Origin: Marsupella aquatica
Lineage: Eukaryota > Marchantiophyta
Direction: 5' to 3'
Length of the DNA stretch: 64,000 nt
NCBI GenBank assembly: GCA_973895155.1
Contig: OZ316892.1
Span: 17,856,001-17,920,000, forward strand
Shown: positions 21,933 to 34,254 of the stretch, piece by piece
Position numbering within the stretch: the first letter of the stretch is position 1
How the letters are laid out: every line of letters starts with the position of its first letter
Notes under the pieces: generated by a model
Database searches by the model: none
Told to the model about the DNA's origin: nothing
What the model saw: the letters and a program-made list of their open reading frames with translations, nothing else
Position numbers and translations under genes: made by a program

Positions 21933-22105
21933 CCTGCCCGGAAAGAGGTTACCGGCTCAACTTTTCAGGACACCAGATTATGACTATAGCAGGCCCCTGT
22001 AGAAATGGTTACACGTACGTAACTCCTGCCCGGAAAGAGGTTATCGGCTCAACTTTTCAGGACACCAGATTATGACTATAGCAGGCCCCTGTAGAAATGG
22101 TTACA
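21922..22105. repeat. 92-bp tandem duplication, nearly identical copies
   Basis: The two copies (21922-22013 and 22014-22105) differ at a single position (TTACCGG versus TTATCGG). Near identity implies a recent duplication. The unit overlaps the right arm of the inverted repeat at 21764-21932. Confidence 0.93.
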
Positions 22106-22310
22106 CACCGGTAACCTCTTCTCCTGACAGGATTTAGGATGCATGCAAGGTTGCTAGAGGAAGTGTAGAGGTGGGCAGTCAGAATATTTCAGCTCTATCT
22201 TTTTGCTGGCGAATGGTGGACACCCACAGTCGCACCAAGGTTGCTAAAGGGAGTTTGCAGTTGGGCAGTAATAAAATATCAGCTCTAGATTACCCGTTAG
22301 CAAACGGTTC

Positions 22311-23819
22311 AGACAAGCCGTAATGTGTTGTGCTGAATGGTAGGACATGTTCAGAGCCTAAGTTAAAGCCCCAACTCGTAGGAATGGAATATGCCTACAA
22401 ACTAAAATTGTTGGCAGCAGAGGAACTAGGCAGACAATCTTGGGCGCAGATCTCGATTTGTTGCTTACCATCGGTCTAGATACTAGGAGAACAGCTTTCA
22501 AGGTTCAATAGGCATCATAGACTGGCAAAAAATGGGAGTAGGTTCGAGCCTCAACCTAATATATTCTTTGGTAACTGGTGCTGCTTTACTCTTGTCTTCA
22601 TGCTTCGTTTGGTCACAAACGACTGGCAATGGCTTGATGCAAAGTGGTGCCTGTACGGCCGTGTCTATCCTTTTAACCAGTTGCTTGGGAACGACCTCCT
22701 CAGTTCAGCTTCGGTTTATGTAAAAAGCTATTCAAGTGGTGACACAATTTCTTCCGCAGTTTTCAGTTCCACTAAAAAAATTCTCTTCTAGAGCCAAACA
22801 CAATGAGCTCATTGCTCTTTACCGTGTTCGAAATGAATGGTCCATTTTCAATGCAGTTCATGTACGGTACTTTCGCTCTGCTCGGCACTCTGCTCTACGC
22901 TTTGGAAAAAGTTCGGCGCACAATGATACAATGCACACGTATCCCGTGTATGTTACTTTTCGCTCTTCTCTACCCTTGGGAGAACGATCGTCACACATCG
23001 ACACAATTCATCCAAGTCTCATGTATATTACTTTTCGCTCTGCTCTGCCCTTGAAGAACGAGCGTCACACATTGATACAATTCACCCAACCGTGTCTACT
23101 TTAAATTTTCGCTCCATTTCCTTGCAGACCACAATCTACAACACACTTTCCCGTATTGTCCACTGCTCTTCCCTCGCTTTTTATTCGCACTCTTCAACTA
23201 TACCCAGATTGCAACACATCTTCATTCTTACGTAAACAAACGCAGATTCTCCCTCATGCGGACAAACACATCTATTTCGCTCCCTCGCTTTGTATTCGCG
23301 CTCTTCTCTTCCGTAAACAAACGCAGATTCTCCCTCATGCGGGCATACACATCTTTTTCGCATCAAAGTTTCTATCAAAACAGACAGCAGTTGATGTTGA
23401 AAAGTAATTTCCAGTGGGCAACGGGAAAACTTCCCAACTAAACAAATCTGTTTGAACAATGAACGTAGAAACGGCAAATGTCACTGTCGTTTATTGACTT
23501 AAAATGAGAATCATGTGCAAATATCTAGCCAGATAAACTGTGTCGGGTGTACATGTATGGCCGAGGCAGCCGCACCTAAACGTAGGTATGTGCAACTGGG
23601 CGGTGGGAATTACAATTGCGAAACCAGAATGTTACTACACATGAAATCTACTCGATGTGAATATCCCCTGCAGAATGGGGTTCTTCGTGATTCCGCCGTC
23701 CGGCACAGCGGAACGCTGTTGATCCACATCATTATGTGGTCGGGTTAAGATGTACAAGTTCCGCCTAGCGAATTTCCAAGTCCATTTCACCTAGTCACCG
23801 AGACATCATCCGTATCAAT
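22311..23819. other. 3' flank of the RCI2 gene with tandem repeats
   Basis: No gene seen. About 22905-23100 holds three diverged units of roughly 65 bp (CACACATTGATACAATTCA..., GTATGTTACTTTTCGCTCT). An 81-bp period repeats CGTAAACAAACGCAGATTC at 23231 and 23312. The 3' untranslated region of RCI2 should lie just below 23820. Confidence 0.5.
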
Positions 23820-24864
23820 CTACAAGATTACATACAAGGCGTACAGGATCCCTGGAATGTATCCCAAGATGGTGAGCAGTACACAGATCCAAAACTCGAT
23901 CTGCACATTGACAGGCCAAGTCAAACAGAAGTCAGAGAACTGACGAACATAGACTGCAGTTCTGAACATCCGAAGTTTTCAAAAAGCAACGTTAATCAAG
24001 GGGCAACGTTCTTTCCTATCCTTCAGTCGTATCAAATTCTATAGCTATGAAAGCAACTTCGGTAGCAGCAGTGAATCCCGTAGGATGTGTCGCATAGTCT
24101 GATACAGAGTATTACCCTGCAACCTTGCCTTCAGCAACATTTGGGGTAGACTACAGATAAATAAGTCAGGACTTGCCCAAGGGCGAAGGATCTTCCTACT
24201 CGTTCTTTGCACAGTTTGCACGGTTTTACGCATCCCGTAGAGTTTGCATGGTTGTGCTAGACTTGCTAAAACGTGTAACTGACGGTTTCAGGTGGAGAGT
24301 CTTGACATTTCAGATCGAAACTTAGAACTACAGGAACAGATTGGCCAAACTTATCACCAACTCACCACTCCCAGAACTACAGGAGCTAATTTGCCAAACT
24401 TATCACCCACTCACTACTCCCAGGTGCTCTATGAACTGTACTCTTGTACTCTGGACACCCTCAAAACTAAGTAGGAAACTGACAACACACTCCAACTCCA
24501 AACAGGTACTGCTACAAGCCGAGGTTCTACTTCTCGAACAATATCAAATGTCCTCAACGGAAAGAGGTTCAAAGCAAGACCTGCGAATCAAAACGAGACC
24601 TAGCCTGCGAACCCAACAGCTACACAATTTCTTTCGAGAAGTGCTACGTGACCAGTCCATGAAAAGCTGTCAAGTCATAACAGAAGCCAAAGCGTATTGC
24701 CGAACCCTTAGGACTGCGCTGATGCAACTCTAAGCACAATTGGAGACTGCCAGTCACAGAGAGAGGGGAAGGAAAGAACGTACCGCACACCCGTACCGAA
24801 AGAACACTCCCAGAGGAGGCAACAAGATGGCGAGGATCACATCCACGAAGGTAGCGGTACCCAT
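23820..24864 (-). CDS. RCI2-like: RCI2/PMP3-family hydrophobic stress peptide
   Basis: Small plasma-membrane proteolipid of the PMP3 (UPF0057) family. Plant and yeast members are induced by cold, salt or drought and help keep membrane potential and ion balance. Two exons: 24864-24784 and 23900-23820, with one 883-bp GT-AG intron in phase 0. Both exons are exactly 81 nt and give 53 residues, matching the 52-54 typical of the family. Exon 1 encodes MGTATFVDVILAILLPPLGV and FFRYGCA (first membrane segment). Exon 2 encodes IEFWICVLLTILGYIPGIL and YALYVIL (second segment with the signature GYIPGI). The intron falls between C-A and I-E-F-W, the middle loop. The intron contains a 51-bp tandem duplication at about 24325-24421. 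A palindromic fold-back lies at 25241-25358 upstream. The gene is too short for simple ORF finding but the match is unmistakable. Confidence 0.97.
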
Positions 24865-25240
24865 TTTCACGAGCTTCTCTTGAGCTACACAGAACGAGAC
24901 CGAGCTTAATCGATCAACCCACAAACGAGGAGCTCAACGAAAGCAGCAGAACTGAGAGACAGTCACTTTGTGTGAGCGCACGACGATTGATTGCTGCACT
25001 GCTGTCGAACAAAAAGAGTTGGAGAGCGCTATGACACTGATCGACCTGTGCAGAGAAATGGGGAGTTCTAAGTACGACCTTCATGCAATTTTGCATGTTG
25101 TGTTGTCAGCTTCGCCGGCTCCGATGCAGAGTGCTTTAAGGGACACGTGTCACGAACAGCTTTTCTTCCCCGGTCAGGCGGTCAGCATGGTCCCCATGCA
25201 ACATTATTCCCATTTCCCCCTATTATTTATTACGTATATG

Positions 25241-25358
25241 TTTATGGTCTCAAGGTACTCCTTAATGGAGTATTTGGGCGACCGTATGCCAACCCGCGGG
25301 AGCGGAGAGGCATACGGGAGACCAAATATTTCATTAAGGAGTACCACGAGACCCTAAA
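25241..25358. repeat. palindromic fold-back element FB2
   Basis: The arms are GGTACTCCTTAATG, GAGTATTTGG, CGACCGTATGCC to an apex AACCCGCGGGAGCGGAGAG, with the mirrored arm GGCATACGGGAGACC, AAATATTTCATTAAGGAGTACC. An outer extension pairs TTTATGGTCTC with GAGACCCTAAA. TATG flanks both ends and could be a 4-bp target duplication. Inner sequence is homologous to FB1 at 18105-18227. It lies 377 bp upstream of the RCI2 start codon, in what may be its promoter. Confidence 0.92.
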
Positions 25359-26880
25359 TATGAGTTAAGAGTCGTGAGCCATCGATCTGACGCGTGAGTT
25401 GAATCTTATTGTCCATACTCGAATTAGGGATCAGCATGACCCGCGGCGTGACCTCCTGTCAGATCAATCGGCCGCGTGTTTGGTGTACAAATACATCAAA
25501 AAATACGGTTTAAAATAATGAGATGTAAAGTTGACTAGGTGGCAAGCTCTGATAAGGGAAGAGCAATAAAAATCATCTAACGACCCTTAACGTTCACATT
25601 TTGTCGCGCGGGTCTATTTATATTTTAGGCGGGTGCCACTTATTATGGCTAGACGAAACATCCATTTGGCAAAAACTTGATCATATTGGGCGTCTCAAAG
25701 CTAGGACTGAAAGTTCTGGATTTATGATACACCTTGTAACTCTTGTTATGACACCCAGTTAATGATTTCAAAAATGAAGAATTTTAAAAATGGAGGGAGA
25801 TAATGCCCAATTAAGGATTTTTTAAATGAAGGAATTTTTAAATGTTGACCCTCTTTATAAGGCAGGGTTATGGCTCACTTCAGTCACTTAGTTATCTCCC
25901 TTTTCTCCCATTCCCAGGTGCCTTGAATCCCAACTTCAGGGAGTTTCTGGATTTTGGGACCTCTAGATTTATGCCAAACATAACAGAAAATTTGTTGGGG
26001 TTATTGCATGGCATTGAGCCCACATTCTTTTCCTTAATGTAGCTATAGATTGGCTCCCACAATTTTTATGGGAGTCACATAACTCAAGAGTTATGAGAAG
26101 GCATTGTGGAAGGCATTGTAGTGGTGTGGCCAAGCTTTGAGATGTCCTGTGATGACAGTTGGATTTATACACAGCCACATCTCTAAAGTTATATTTTTGA
26201 AACATACTCACTAAAACTTTTTAAACCTTGTTTGTATCATTTGCAAGCCCCTTCAGCTTGAAGCAAATGTGAGGAAATTGCATAAGAAGGAAACACATGA
26301 AATTTCACTTTGGTATTTCCCTTTCGTGTTCTGTATGGTTTTTGATTCTCGTCTTTCTAGTCTGTGCATTGCTAGCAGGTTTTAGAGAGCATAATGTCCA
26401 CTTGGGAAAATTTAGGTACTTTTATATAGAAGAATGCAGAGTCCAGATTTGGATCGGGCATAATAAGATTTCTCCTCTGTTTCCATTAAAAATATTAAAA
26501 ATAAGAATTCTCATAGGCCTTTAAGTGTAGTGACGCCTGTGAGGACATTCCTTGCTTTAAAATACTTCTGGAATTTATCATTTCTACTTTACAATGTAGC
26601 CTAGTGGTGATTAGGTTTGCTCCAAAAATAATCACAAAGAAAAAAATGGTACCCAATGCACAAATGTGACTTCCCAAATATAACATACTCATCCTGGAAC
26701 ATGAAAAGTTATTTTGTCCTCTAGCAAAAAGTTTAAGTTTTTTAGTGAAATATAGGTGATCTGTTTTTTTGTGGTAAATATAAATAGGACATTGATTAGG
26801 AAGTGTGACATTGAAAAGTTGTGCACATACGATACAAAAATAAAAATACACATGTTAAGAAAAGTAATAATGAACAGTAA
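25359..26880. other. AT-rich intergenic DNA
   Basis: No gene or recognisable domain. From here to about 41.9 kb the base composition is markedly AT-rich and all open frames are short. I take this as old transposon debris because dispersed and tandem repeats recur throughout the following 15 kb. Confidence 0.4.
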
Positions 26881-26881
26881 A

Positions 26882-27362
26882 AATTTAAGTCTATGGTATT
26901 GGGTTCTGCACATACTATACACCAATAAAGATACTTATGTACTTATCTTAGGTAATGGCACTCAAATGAATTAAAGCCATAAATTTAGGACACAAAACCA
27001 TGAGTAGAATTTAAAGACATGAGGAGTGCACATTATTTAAATCATTTCTTCTTCACTAAGGGCTAGAACTTCCGTGAGCTTTGTTAAAGGGTGGATGATC
27101 AAAAATATAGCAAAGATTGAAAAATTTAGAGGTCTATGGTATTGGGTTCTGCACATGCTATACACCAGGCTTTATACTTATGTACTTATCTTAGGTAATG
27201 AATTAAAACCATAAATTTAGGACACAAAACCATGAGTAGAATTTAAAGACATGAGAAGTGCACATTAATTAAATCATTTCTTCTTCACTAAGGGCTAGAA
27301 CTTCCATGAGCTTTGTTAAAGGGTGGATGATCAAAAGTATAGCAAAGATTGAAAAATTTAGA
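26882..27362. repeat. tandem duplication of about 240 bp
   Basis: Two adjacent copies (about 26882-27121 and 27122-27362) share TCTATGGTATTGGGTTCTGC, ATACTTATGTACTTATCTTA, TTAGGACACAAAACCATGAG, CATTTCTTCTTCACTAAGGG and GTTAAAGGGTGGATGATCAA in order, with a few substitutions and small indels. Weaker relatives lie near 39.3-39.5 kb and 41.2-41.4 kb. Confidence 0.9.
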
Positions 27363-30300
27363 GGGGTGCCAGATTAAATTCAAAATCTAAAGTATACAAG
27401 GGATGCACCTTGGTAAGACACATTGAATTAAATACACAAGAAAAGAAGTTTGAATAAGACAAAATACTGGAAGATGGATTCACCATATAGCAGTTTCATT
27501 CACCCAATGCAAAAATGTGACTTCCCAAATAGTGTGCTAGAAAAATATGCTGCCAGTTTGGGGAAATGGAAATGAAAGTAAACTCCTTGTATGACGGCCT
27601 GAAAACTCTTACTTGCGACCAAATGCCCCACAAATGGTGTTTTCTGTTGAAATAGTCCCCATGACACATGTTTTGGCTAGGGATCAGCAATATAGAAAAA
27701 TGTACTGGGAAATTTCAATTGCCACCTGCAAGAGTCTGGAAGCAATACCAAATTTCACCATCAAAGATCATACACCAAGGTACGGCCATGGTAAAATAAT
27801 TATAGACTGCTGTAATGTTCAAAGCATGCCCCAGGGAGGTTTTCAGCTACCAAATATTCCAAAACTAAGAGTTCATGTAAAAACCTTTGGAGCCTGCACT
27901 AGGGCTTTGTTTATCACAGTGCCCATGTGATTTACTATGTACATAAATGCCTGAAAATGATGCTCCTGTGGACCTGGCCCGTGAATCATGCAACCCCTTG
28001 GACAGTGGCACCTATTACCGTGCCTATTACACCTTCCCTTGACACCCTTCATGTTTCCAAAAAGTCTTCAGCAACCAAGTTCAATCTCTCTCCTTATATC
28101 CAACCTGAATGACTTTTCTTGGGCTCTTACTATAGAACCCACTTGGAAATATCTTTCCAACCAGTTTAATATCTCTAGTTTTCATGGAGAATTGAGAGTT
28201 GTGAATTTCTACAGAATACTCCAGCGAGATATGCTTAGTAGACCCCCCTCTGAGAATAGTTTGCTTAATCAACCCCCTCGATATTTTTCCCCAATCTGGA
28301 CCGTTCGTTGATGGACCTTTCAACCTCAGATCTGGACCATTGATAGACCTCAGGGGGTCGATAACAAGTTCCATTTTGGGGTAGATCAAGCAAATACCTC
28401 GATTATTCCATCATCCAATGTCCTTGCTTTGTGCCTCCCAAAATTTTTGAGCAATTACCATTTACGTTGTTGGTGTGCCTGATTTTGAATGTTGAGTAGC
28501 TACAAAGGTCTATCTTTCAAATTTGCTGGAAAGCACTCATTCAAATAGGCTAGCCTTGAACAATTATTGAGGTTGGTCTCATCTAGTTTTAGTTCTAGGG
28601 TGGTACAGGATCGACTACCATTGTCTCACCCTGGTCTGCACAATGAATAAATAATTATTAAAACTTTGGGCCTTACCAACAAAATACTTTTTGGCCCTTG
28701 TGAAACTTGTTAAGAATGTGTAATGTAAGGTTCAAAAACTTTCTAAGCGTCCTGATGTAAACATTAACTTTCTAGAGTATACATGGTTTCTAAAATTCTA
28801 CAATTTTTGAAAGTCAGGCCTGGGATGAACCTCCATGTTGGACAAGGTGCTCCCATGGACCACATTTTGGTGGTCCATGGGAATTTTGCACTTATAGCTT
28901 CATGATTATGAATCTTATTTTTAAAATTTCACCTGCAAGGCAACTAGAGAAGGAAGAGACCTAACGAAATGCAAGCCCTGATATTTCATAATAACACAAT
29001 GAAAAATAATCTGATAATTCAATAATTAAATCAAATATTCAAATAATAATAATTCAATCAAAATGGCCAAAAATTCACTGTCATTTTCATGTAAGTGTAG
29101 CTGACCTCCTCCTCTAGCACATATTCAAAACTAAACAATATTTAAATATATGAAGATAAAATTATTACAATAAACTCAATTTTTTGGGAAATGTTGTCCA
29201 TGGGAGTTTCAAAAACAACATTGTGTTACATGGGAGCATCACTTTTAAAATATTTAAAAACAGGAGAATAATGTATTGGGCATGAGTTATTTCTTGGAAT
29301 GAAATGCAATCAATATTTCGCACAGGTCCTGCATGAACCTGGGATGGCACTCGGTATGTGTCCCCATATCCTCTCCATGATTGTGTTTAAAAAGGCAACC
29401 AGTACTAGCAAGGTCTTCATCACATTGATGGGAATCTTCTTACCATCCATAAATTTGCATGTTTGCATGTTTGGTGTTTGGTTCTAGTCCCTCCATTTGT
29501 CTAAATCGTAGAACATGCTCGGAACTTGCTTTTCATGGTTGGGCATTAAACCCATTTTTGTCTTTCTGGAACAAGCTCCCTTCATAGTCAGTCTCTATAA
29601 ACATACAAATGGCTACTTTCCCTGGTGAGTCTTCCTGTATTAGCCTCTGAGGTTCAGCACCATTTTCTTAAGTTCATCACCACCAAATAGGAAGGCATGC
29701 AAAGACAAATAATAGCAAATCTAGAGGACTAAGAGAGACTCCAAGTAGGAATTCCATAGGAGAGACCAGAAAAACTTTACATCTTTCATGTCATCATATC
29801 TATGGAACGAGCATAGCTGGGAGCTTTTCATGAATATCCACACGTGCATGAGAATTCTCATATCTTTGAAGAAAACAAGGCTACACATCATGTTTTAGAC
29901 AGTCCCACTGAACTTAACTACCTATTCAAGATTTTGAATTATTACAAAGTTACGTTTTTTTTTCTTTTTTAGACAGTCTACTATCTAAGGGGCCTATCAA
30001 GTCCACAATCATTTTGGGCAAAAATTAGCTTCTTTTTCTCTATCTCATTAGCCAGATTCCCACCTAATCATAGGCCCCATTAGCCAAAATCTAACCACAA
30101 TTCTTAAATAAATGGATTTCTGACGATCAGGAAAATCAGATAGAGAATGTTTACGGACCCCATGAGAGGTCCCTTCCAAAATTCCTGGCACCACAGACTG
30201 CCATGTTAACAACATCCGCAACAAACAAGACTTATCATTTTTGTGAATCAAAATTATAGTTCTCATTCGTGTTTACGTCAATTTGGGTATAAATTTTGGG

Positions 30301-31639
30301 ATGCCATGCCGTAAAAATAAAAATAAAAAAGTAGAAATGCGAAGAGCAAGACAGGTAAAATTGTCAATATGTAACTGTTTTAGTTACATATCCAATTTTT
30401 AAAATTAAATTCAAAGATTTAAAAATTAATTTTCATATATGAAACAATGACTAATAGTTAATTTGATAACTTCCTTGTTAAAGGGTAATTGGCACCTGGA
30501 GTAAGATTTTTGGCCTTTTGCAATTAAGGTAAATTGCTAGCTATGGTCCAAATTTGAACTCAACAAATTGATACAATTCATTGGATCAGTTATTGATTGG
30601 TTTCAAATGCACTTGTCATGGATTAAATTCTGACTCTCTTAGCTTGAGAATTTGGTTGCATGTAGCAACAAGCTAGGTCTGATTTTGACAATTGCTTGTG
30701 ATAACCACGTTGTCCGCCTGCAAAGCAAAGCATTCTTGCGGCAGTTGAAGGAATGCCAAACTGCTCAGGCCATCACTGAATGGGTCCACAATGATTTCGT
30801 GAGAACATTCAAAACAATCTAAACAATGCAAACTGTAAAAACTACCTAACTTGTCCAACACAACATGACTACCAGCTTCCCTTCCTAATCAGACTTCTCT
30901 CTTCTCAAAGCTTAAGCTTTGCCTTTCTCCATTTGGTGAATAGTTGCATCAAGGTCATGAGGCTATTAATTAACCTCTCATTTAAAACTTGCCAAAGTCA
31001 GACTTCTATGAAATCTCCATAATTTCCAATTATTTGAAAGTACATTGACAAATAGGGTGACAAATCTTCTACAAACAAGACTTAGCTACTGGAAAGCTTA
31101 CCGTTAGGTGTTGAGAAAGGCAAATTGCTCAAATGATCTTGAGAAAGTAGTCTTCTCAACTCAAATTGAGTGCACATGGTACTTTAGTAGTCGAATATAG
31201 TGCCATCCAATGTCCAAATCAACTAACATAAAACAAACTGTGCCTTGGGTTTATTAATGTTCTAACATTAGTTAAAATATCTCATAGATCTTCAGTGTTT
31301 TAATGCCTGCTACTAGAGCATTGTGGACCATATTAGCCTCTCAAAACTCAAGCCAAAAGCCCAAATTTTTCTGGTCATTATGAAGGAGATTTCTCCTATA
31401 CTTTCACTAAAATTTGTAAACTATCTCATCATAATAATGTATGTTACCACAGCATTTTGGACCATAATAGTCTCCCACAACTTGAGCTATTAAAGCTAAT
31501 ATTAGATACATTATTTTTACTCAAACAAGACCTAAAAATGTATCTAGGGGGGCCAGGAACTAATTTGAGAATCTTCTCTTTCATAGAGTTGTCATTTGCC
31601 ACTGGCCAGAAAGTGAAAAACTCAAAAGATACTACTATG
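27363..31639. other. AT-rich intergenic DNA, dispersed repeat fragments
   Basis: The first part (27363-27500; GGGTGCCA...GATGCACCTTGGTAAGACACATTGAAT) is related to 39510-39650 and more weakly to 41370-41420, always next to a TTCACTAAGGGCTAGAA or AAAGGGGGT block, so it belongs to a dispersed family. A 105-residue open frame at 27613-27930 (+) has no domain I recognise. The remainder, to 31.6 kb, shows no gene. Confidence 0.4.
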
Positions 31640-31995
31640 GTCCATAATGCTTTGGTAATGGGACCTTAATTAATACACTTTATGATGCTTTGGTAACGGG
31701 ACCTTAATACACTTTATGAGTGGTTTAATTTTACTAATTTAGTAAAGTAGAGGAGAGTGTTCATCCAATCTTTCTTTTGTTATTTCCATGCACTGAAAAT
31801 AACAAAAGAAAAAAATCATGAGGGGCATTAAGTGTATTAGTCATGTCCTTGTAACTGGGCCATGATACCCCCCATAAAAAATCATGAGGGGAATCTTAGT
31901 CATGTCCTGGTTCAGGGCCATGATGCCCCCCAAAAATGAGGTGTAAAGTCATGTCCTGGTAGCAGGGCCATAATTTATGGCCCCCAAAACGAGGG
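31640..31995. repeat. cluster: 37-bp duplication, 15-bp-stem hairpin, 65-bp tandem repeat
   Basis: GCTTTGGTAA.GGGACCTTAA with TACACTTTATGA is repeated at about 31650 and 31687. A hairpin at about 31770-31812 has arms TTTCTTTTGTTATTT and AAATAACAAAAGAAA around 11 bases. It is followed by three diverged units of about 65 bp carrying GTCATGTCCT, GGGCCATGAT and CCCCCCA (about 31838-31995). Confidence 0.75.
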
Positions 31996-32689
31996 CTTTG
32001 AATCCAGTTTTGAGGGGCTACTATGGCGCACAAGGCCCTCCTAACAGGGTGTTAATTCATTTGAAAGCCCTAGAGATGTTTTATATCTACCAATTGAATA
32101 CGAGTAGAGGAAAAAGTGTTACAATGCCCCCACCCAAAACTAAATAGGTGTATTCTTCTCTATAAAGCACCAGAAATTAGAATGAAGAAAAATCACAAAT
32201 ACATTATGCTGGTATACTATCTACTATTTCTAAGCTCGGACTAGATCTATAAAACATGCATTAAACTTTAGATGCCATAAATTTAGAGTCAAATTGCTTG
32301 ACATTCATTGACTGGAAAATCACATTTATAGAATTTTTATAATATGTTTTTTTATATTAAAAATAAGCAATTAATATTGAAAATAAAGAATATTCTTAGA
32401 ATATTTTTTATCAAATAAATGTATTTATATTAAAGGCTAGAATTGCACGTGGCACCCCAAAATATACATTAGGTTAACCCCCTGAGAGTTAGCCAGCCTG
32501 GACTAGCTCATCAGTCATGGCGATGGTGGACTGCCTACGGCTGGGTTTGCACCATAAGCACAACAAATCTTGTCTGCTTTTGGTTGAAGCTGTCATTCTT
32601 TGAGAGGTGTCAAATTAGATCTCCACCAAGCCAATGATGTTGCATATGGGAAGTTCTAACTGTCGCCCATGTATAAGCGTGCAGTTTTC

Positions 32690-33075
32690 TTTTGTATCAG
32701 CCAACGTGATCCGCAATCAAGGTTTTTTGGAACAGAGGAATTACAGTACTAGGTGGATCAGCTCTGGATTGTTTTTCTCTGACTTTTGTTGCTGCCTAGT
32801 CTTTGGTGATATGCAATGAAGGTTTATTGGAACAGAGGAAATAATTACATCAACCGTCTCTGGACCTTTGTCACCACCTTTTGTTTTGGCTGCTTTTGGT
32901 AAAGTTGTGATCTGCAATGGAGTTTTTTTAAACAAAGAAATTACATACGCCTTGTATCTGGACCTTTATCTCCGGTTTTTGTATCCGCTCCTTCTGTGTG
33001 ACTGAAGGTTTTTTTTTGGAACAGAGGAATTACATGGATTTTTGTTTGTAATTGTTGGCTTGTTTTCGGTAAGGT
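32690..33075. repeat. degenerate tandem repeat of about 105-120 bp, four units
   Basis: Each unit contains a T-run then GGAACAGAGGAATTACA or a variant (starts near 32712, 32822, 32920, 33007), followed by a CTGGACCTTTGTC.CC / TTTTGTT..GCTGC stretch. Divergence is substantial. No coding frame. Confidence 0.65.
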
Positions 33076-33639
33076 TGTTCTTGCCTTTAGCACTTTGTAT
33101 GGGATCTGCATTTGGAACGCTGTTTGGAGGACGTTGTACCAAAACAGTTTGTGCAAGGTTTGGATGAAGTTATCAAAGCAGAGAAGGGAGAGAAAGGAGG
33201 GCTGCTAGAATTTCCATTCACCCTCAATTTGCTGGAGTTCTTCTCAGTACTCTATTGCATTCCATTTTGTATAGCAACGAAACTATTTGCACAACTTCTT
33301 TTTTGTCTTCCTCTCTTTATGTGTGTTCATTGATAGGTGCTTATGTACATCTTCTTTGTTTCATTTCTTCTTGCATGTCATCGTAGCGTAGTGGTTTTGC
33401 GTGTTTGTGCTCTCTTGTGCACATATGGTGGTCTTCGCTGAAGAAGTCAAATCGGGAAAGACAGGAAAGGACTTAATGGGCCCCGTCTAGCATCTTGTGC
33501 ACTTGATTGACTACAAAGATATTGAGTACTTGATAGGCCCCTTGGATGGTAGACCATCTAAAATCCAAAGAATATACTAACTCCATAGTAATCCAAAAAT
33601 TAGAGTAATTCCACAGTAGTTGATGTCGAGTTTACCTCT

Positions 33640-34240
33640 GCTACATAGGGCCCCACTACATACTTGGGGTGTCACAAACCTACAAAATATTAATTTTGAT
33701 AAACCCCAACATTTTATTGAATGATTAAAGGAATTCTAGGCACCATTAGATACTCGGGGTGTCACAAACCTACAAAATATTAACTTTGATATACTTGGGG
33801 TATCACAAACCTATTAAATATTAATTTTGATAAACCCCGACATTTTATTGAATGATGAAAGGAATACAAAACTACAAAATATTAACTTTGATATACTTGG
33901 GGTGTCACAAACCTACAATGAAAATATTAATTTTGATAAACCCCAACATTTTATTGAATGATTAAAGGAATTCCACGCTCCATTATATACTCGGAGTGTC
34001 ACAAACCTACAAAATATTAACTTTGACAAACCCCAACATTTTATTTAATGATTAAAGGAATTATACGCTCCACTACATACTCAGGGTGTCACAAACCTAC
34101 AAAATATTAACTTTGATAAACCCCAACATTTTATTGAATGATTAAAGGAATTAAATTCTCCACTGCATACTTTGGTGTCACAAACCTACCAAATATTAAT
34201 TTTGATAAACTCAAATATTTTATTGGATGATTAAAGTAAT
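33640..34240. repeat. 94-bp minisatellite, about six to seven units
   Basis: The unit is CATACT(T/C)GGGGTGTCACAAACC, TACAAAATATTAA(T/C)TTTGA, TAAACCCCAACATTTTATTG, AATGATTAAAGGAATT. Units near 33770 and 33890 are truncated so that two half-units are joined (GATATACTTGGGGT), which suggests unequal recombination inside the array. Confidence 0.92.
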
Positions 34241-34254
34241 TCTATTTGAGCTGT

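Larger units (their letters stand above)
21709..22310. repeat. three diverged copies of an AAGGTTGCTAAAGG...GGGCAGT block
   Basis: Copies start near 21709, 22146 and 22237. Each has AAGGT(T)GCTA.AGG.AGT, a TCAGCTCTA or CTACTTCAG piece, and GCGAACGGTGGACA or GCAAACGGTTCAGAC. Copies two and three are adjacent. The first is separated from them by the inverted repeat and 92-bp duplication described below. Confidence 0.65.

Noticed and set aside
24968-25357. 129-codon plus-strand frame upstream of RCI2
   Set aside because: It runs through the FB2 palindrome and has no recognisable domain; it is probably a chance frame over the RCI2 promoter.
33640-34240. CRISPR-like array of regular repeats
   Set aside because: Units are contiguous with no unique spacers, and the setting is a plant nuclear genome; it is a minisatellite.
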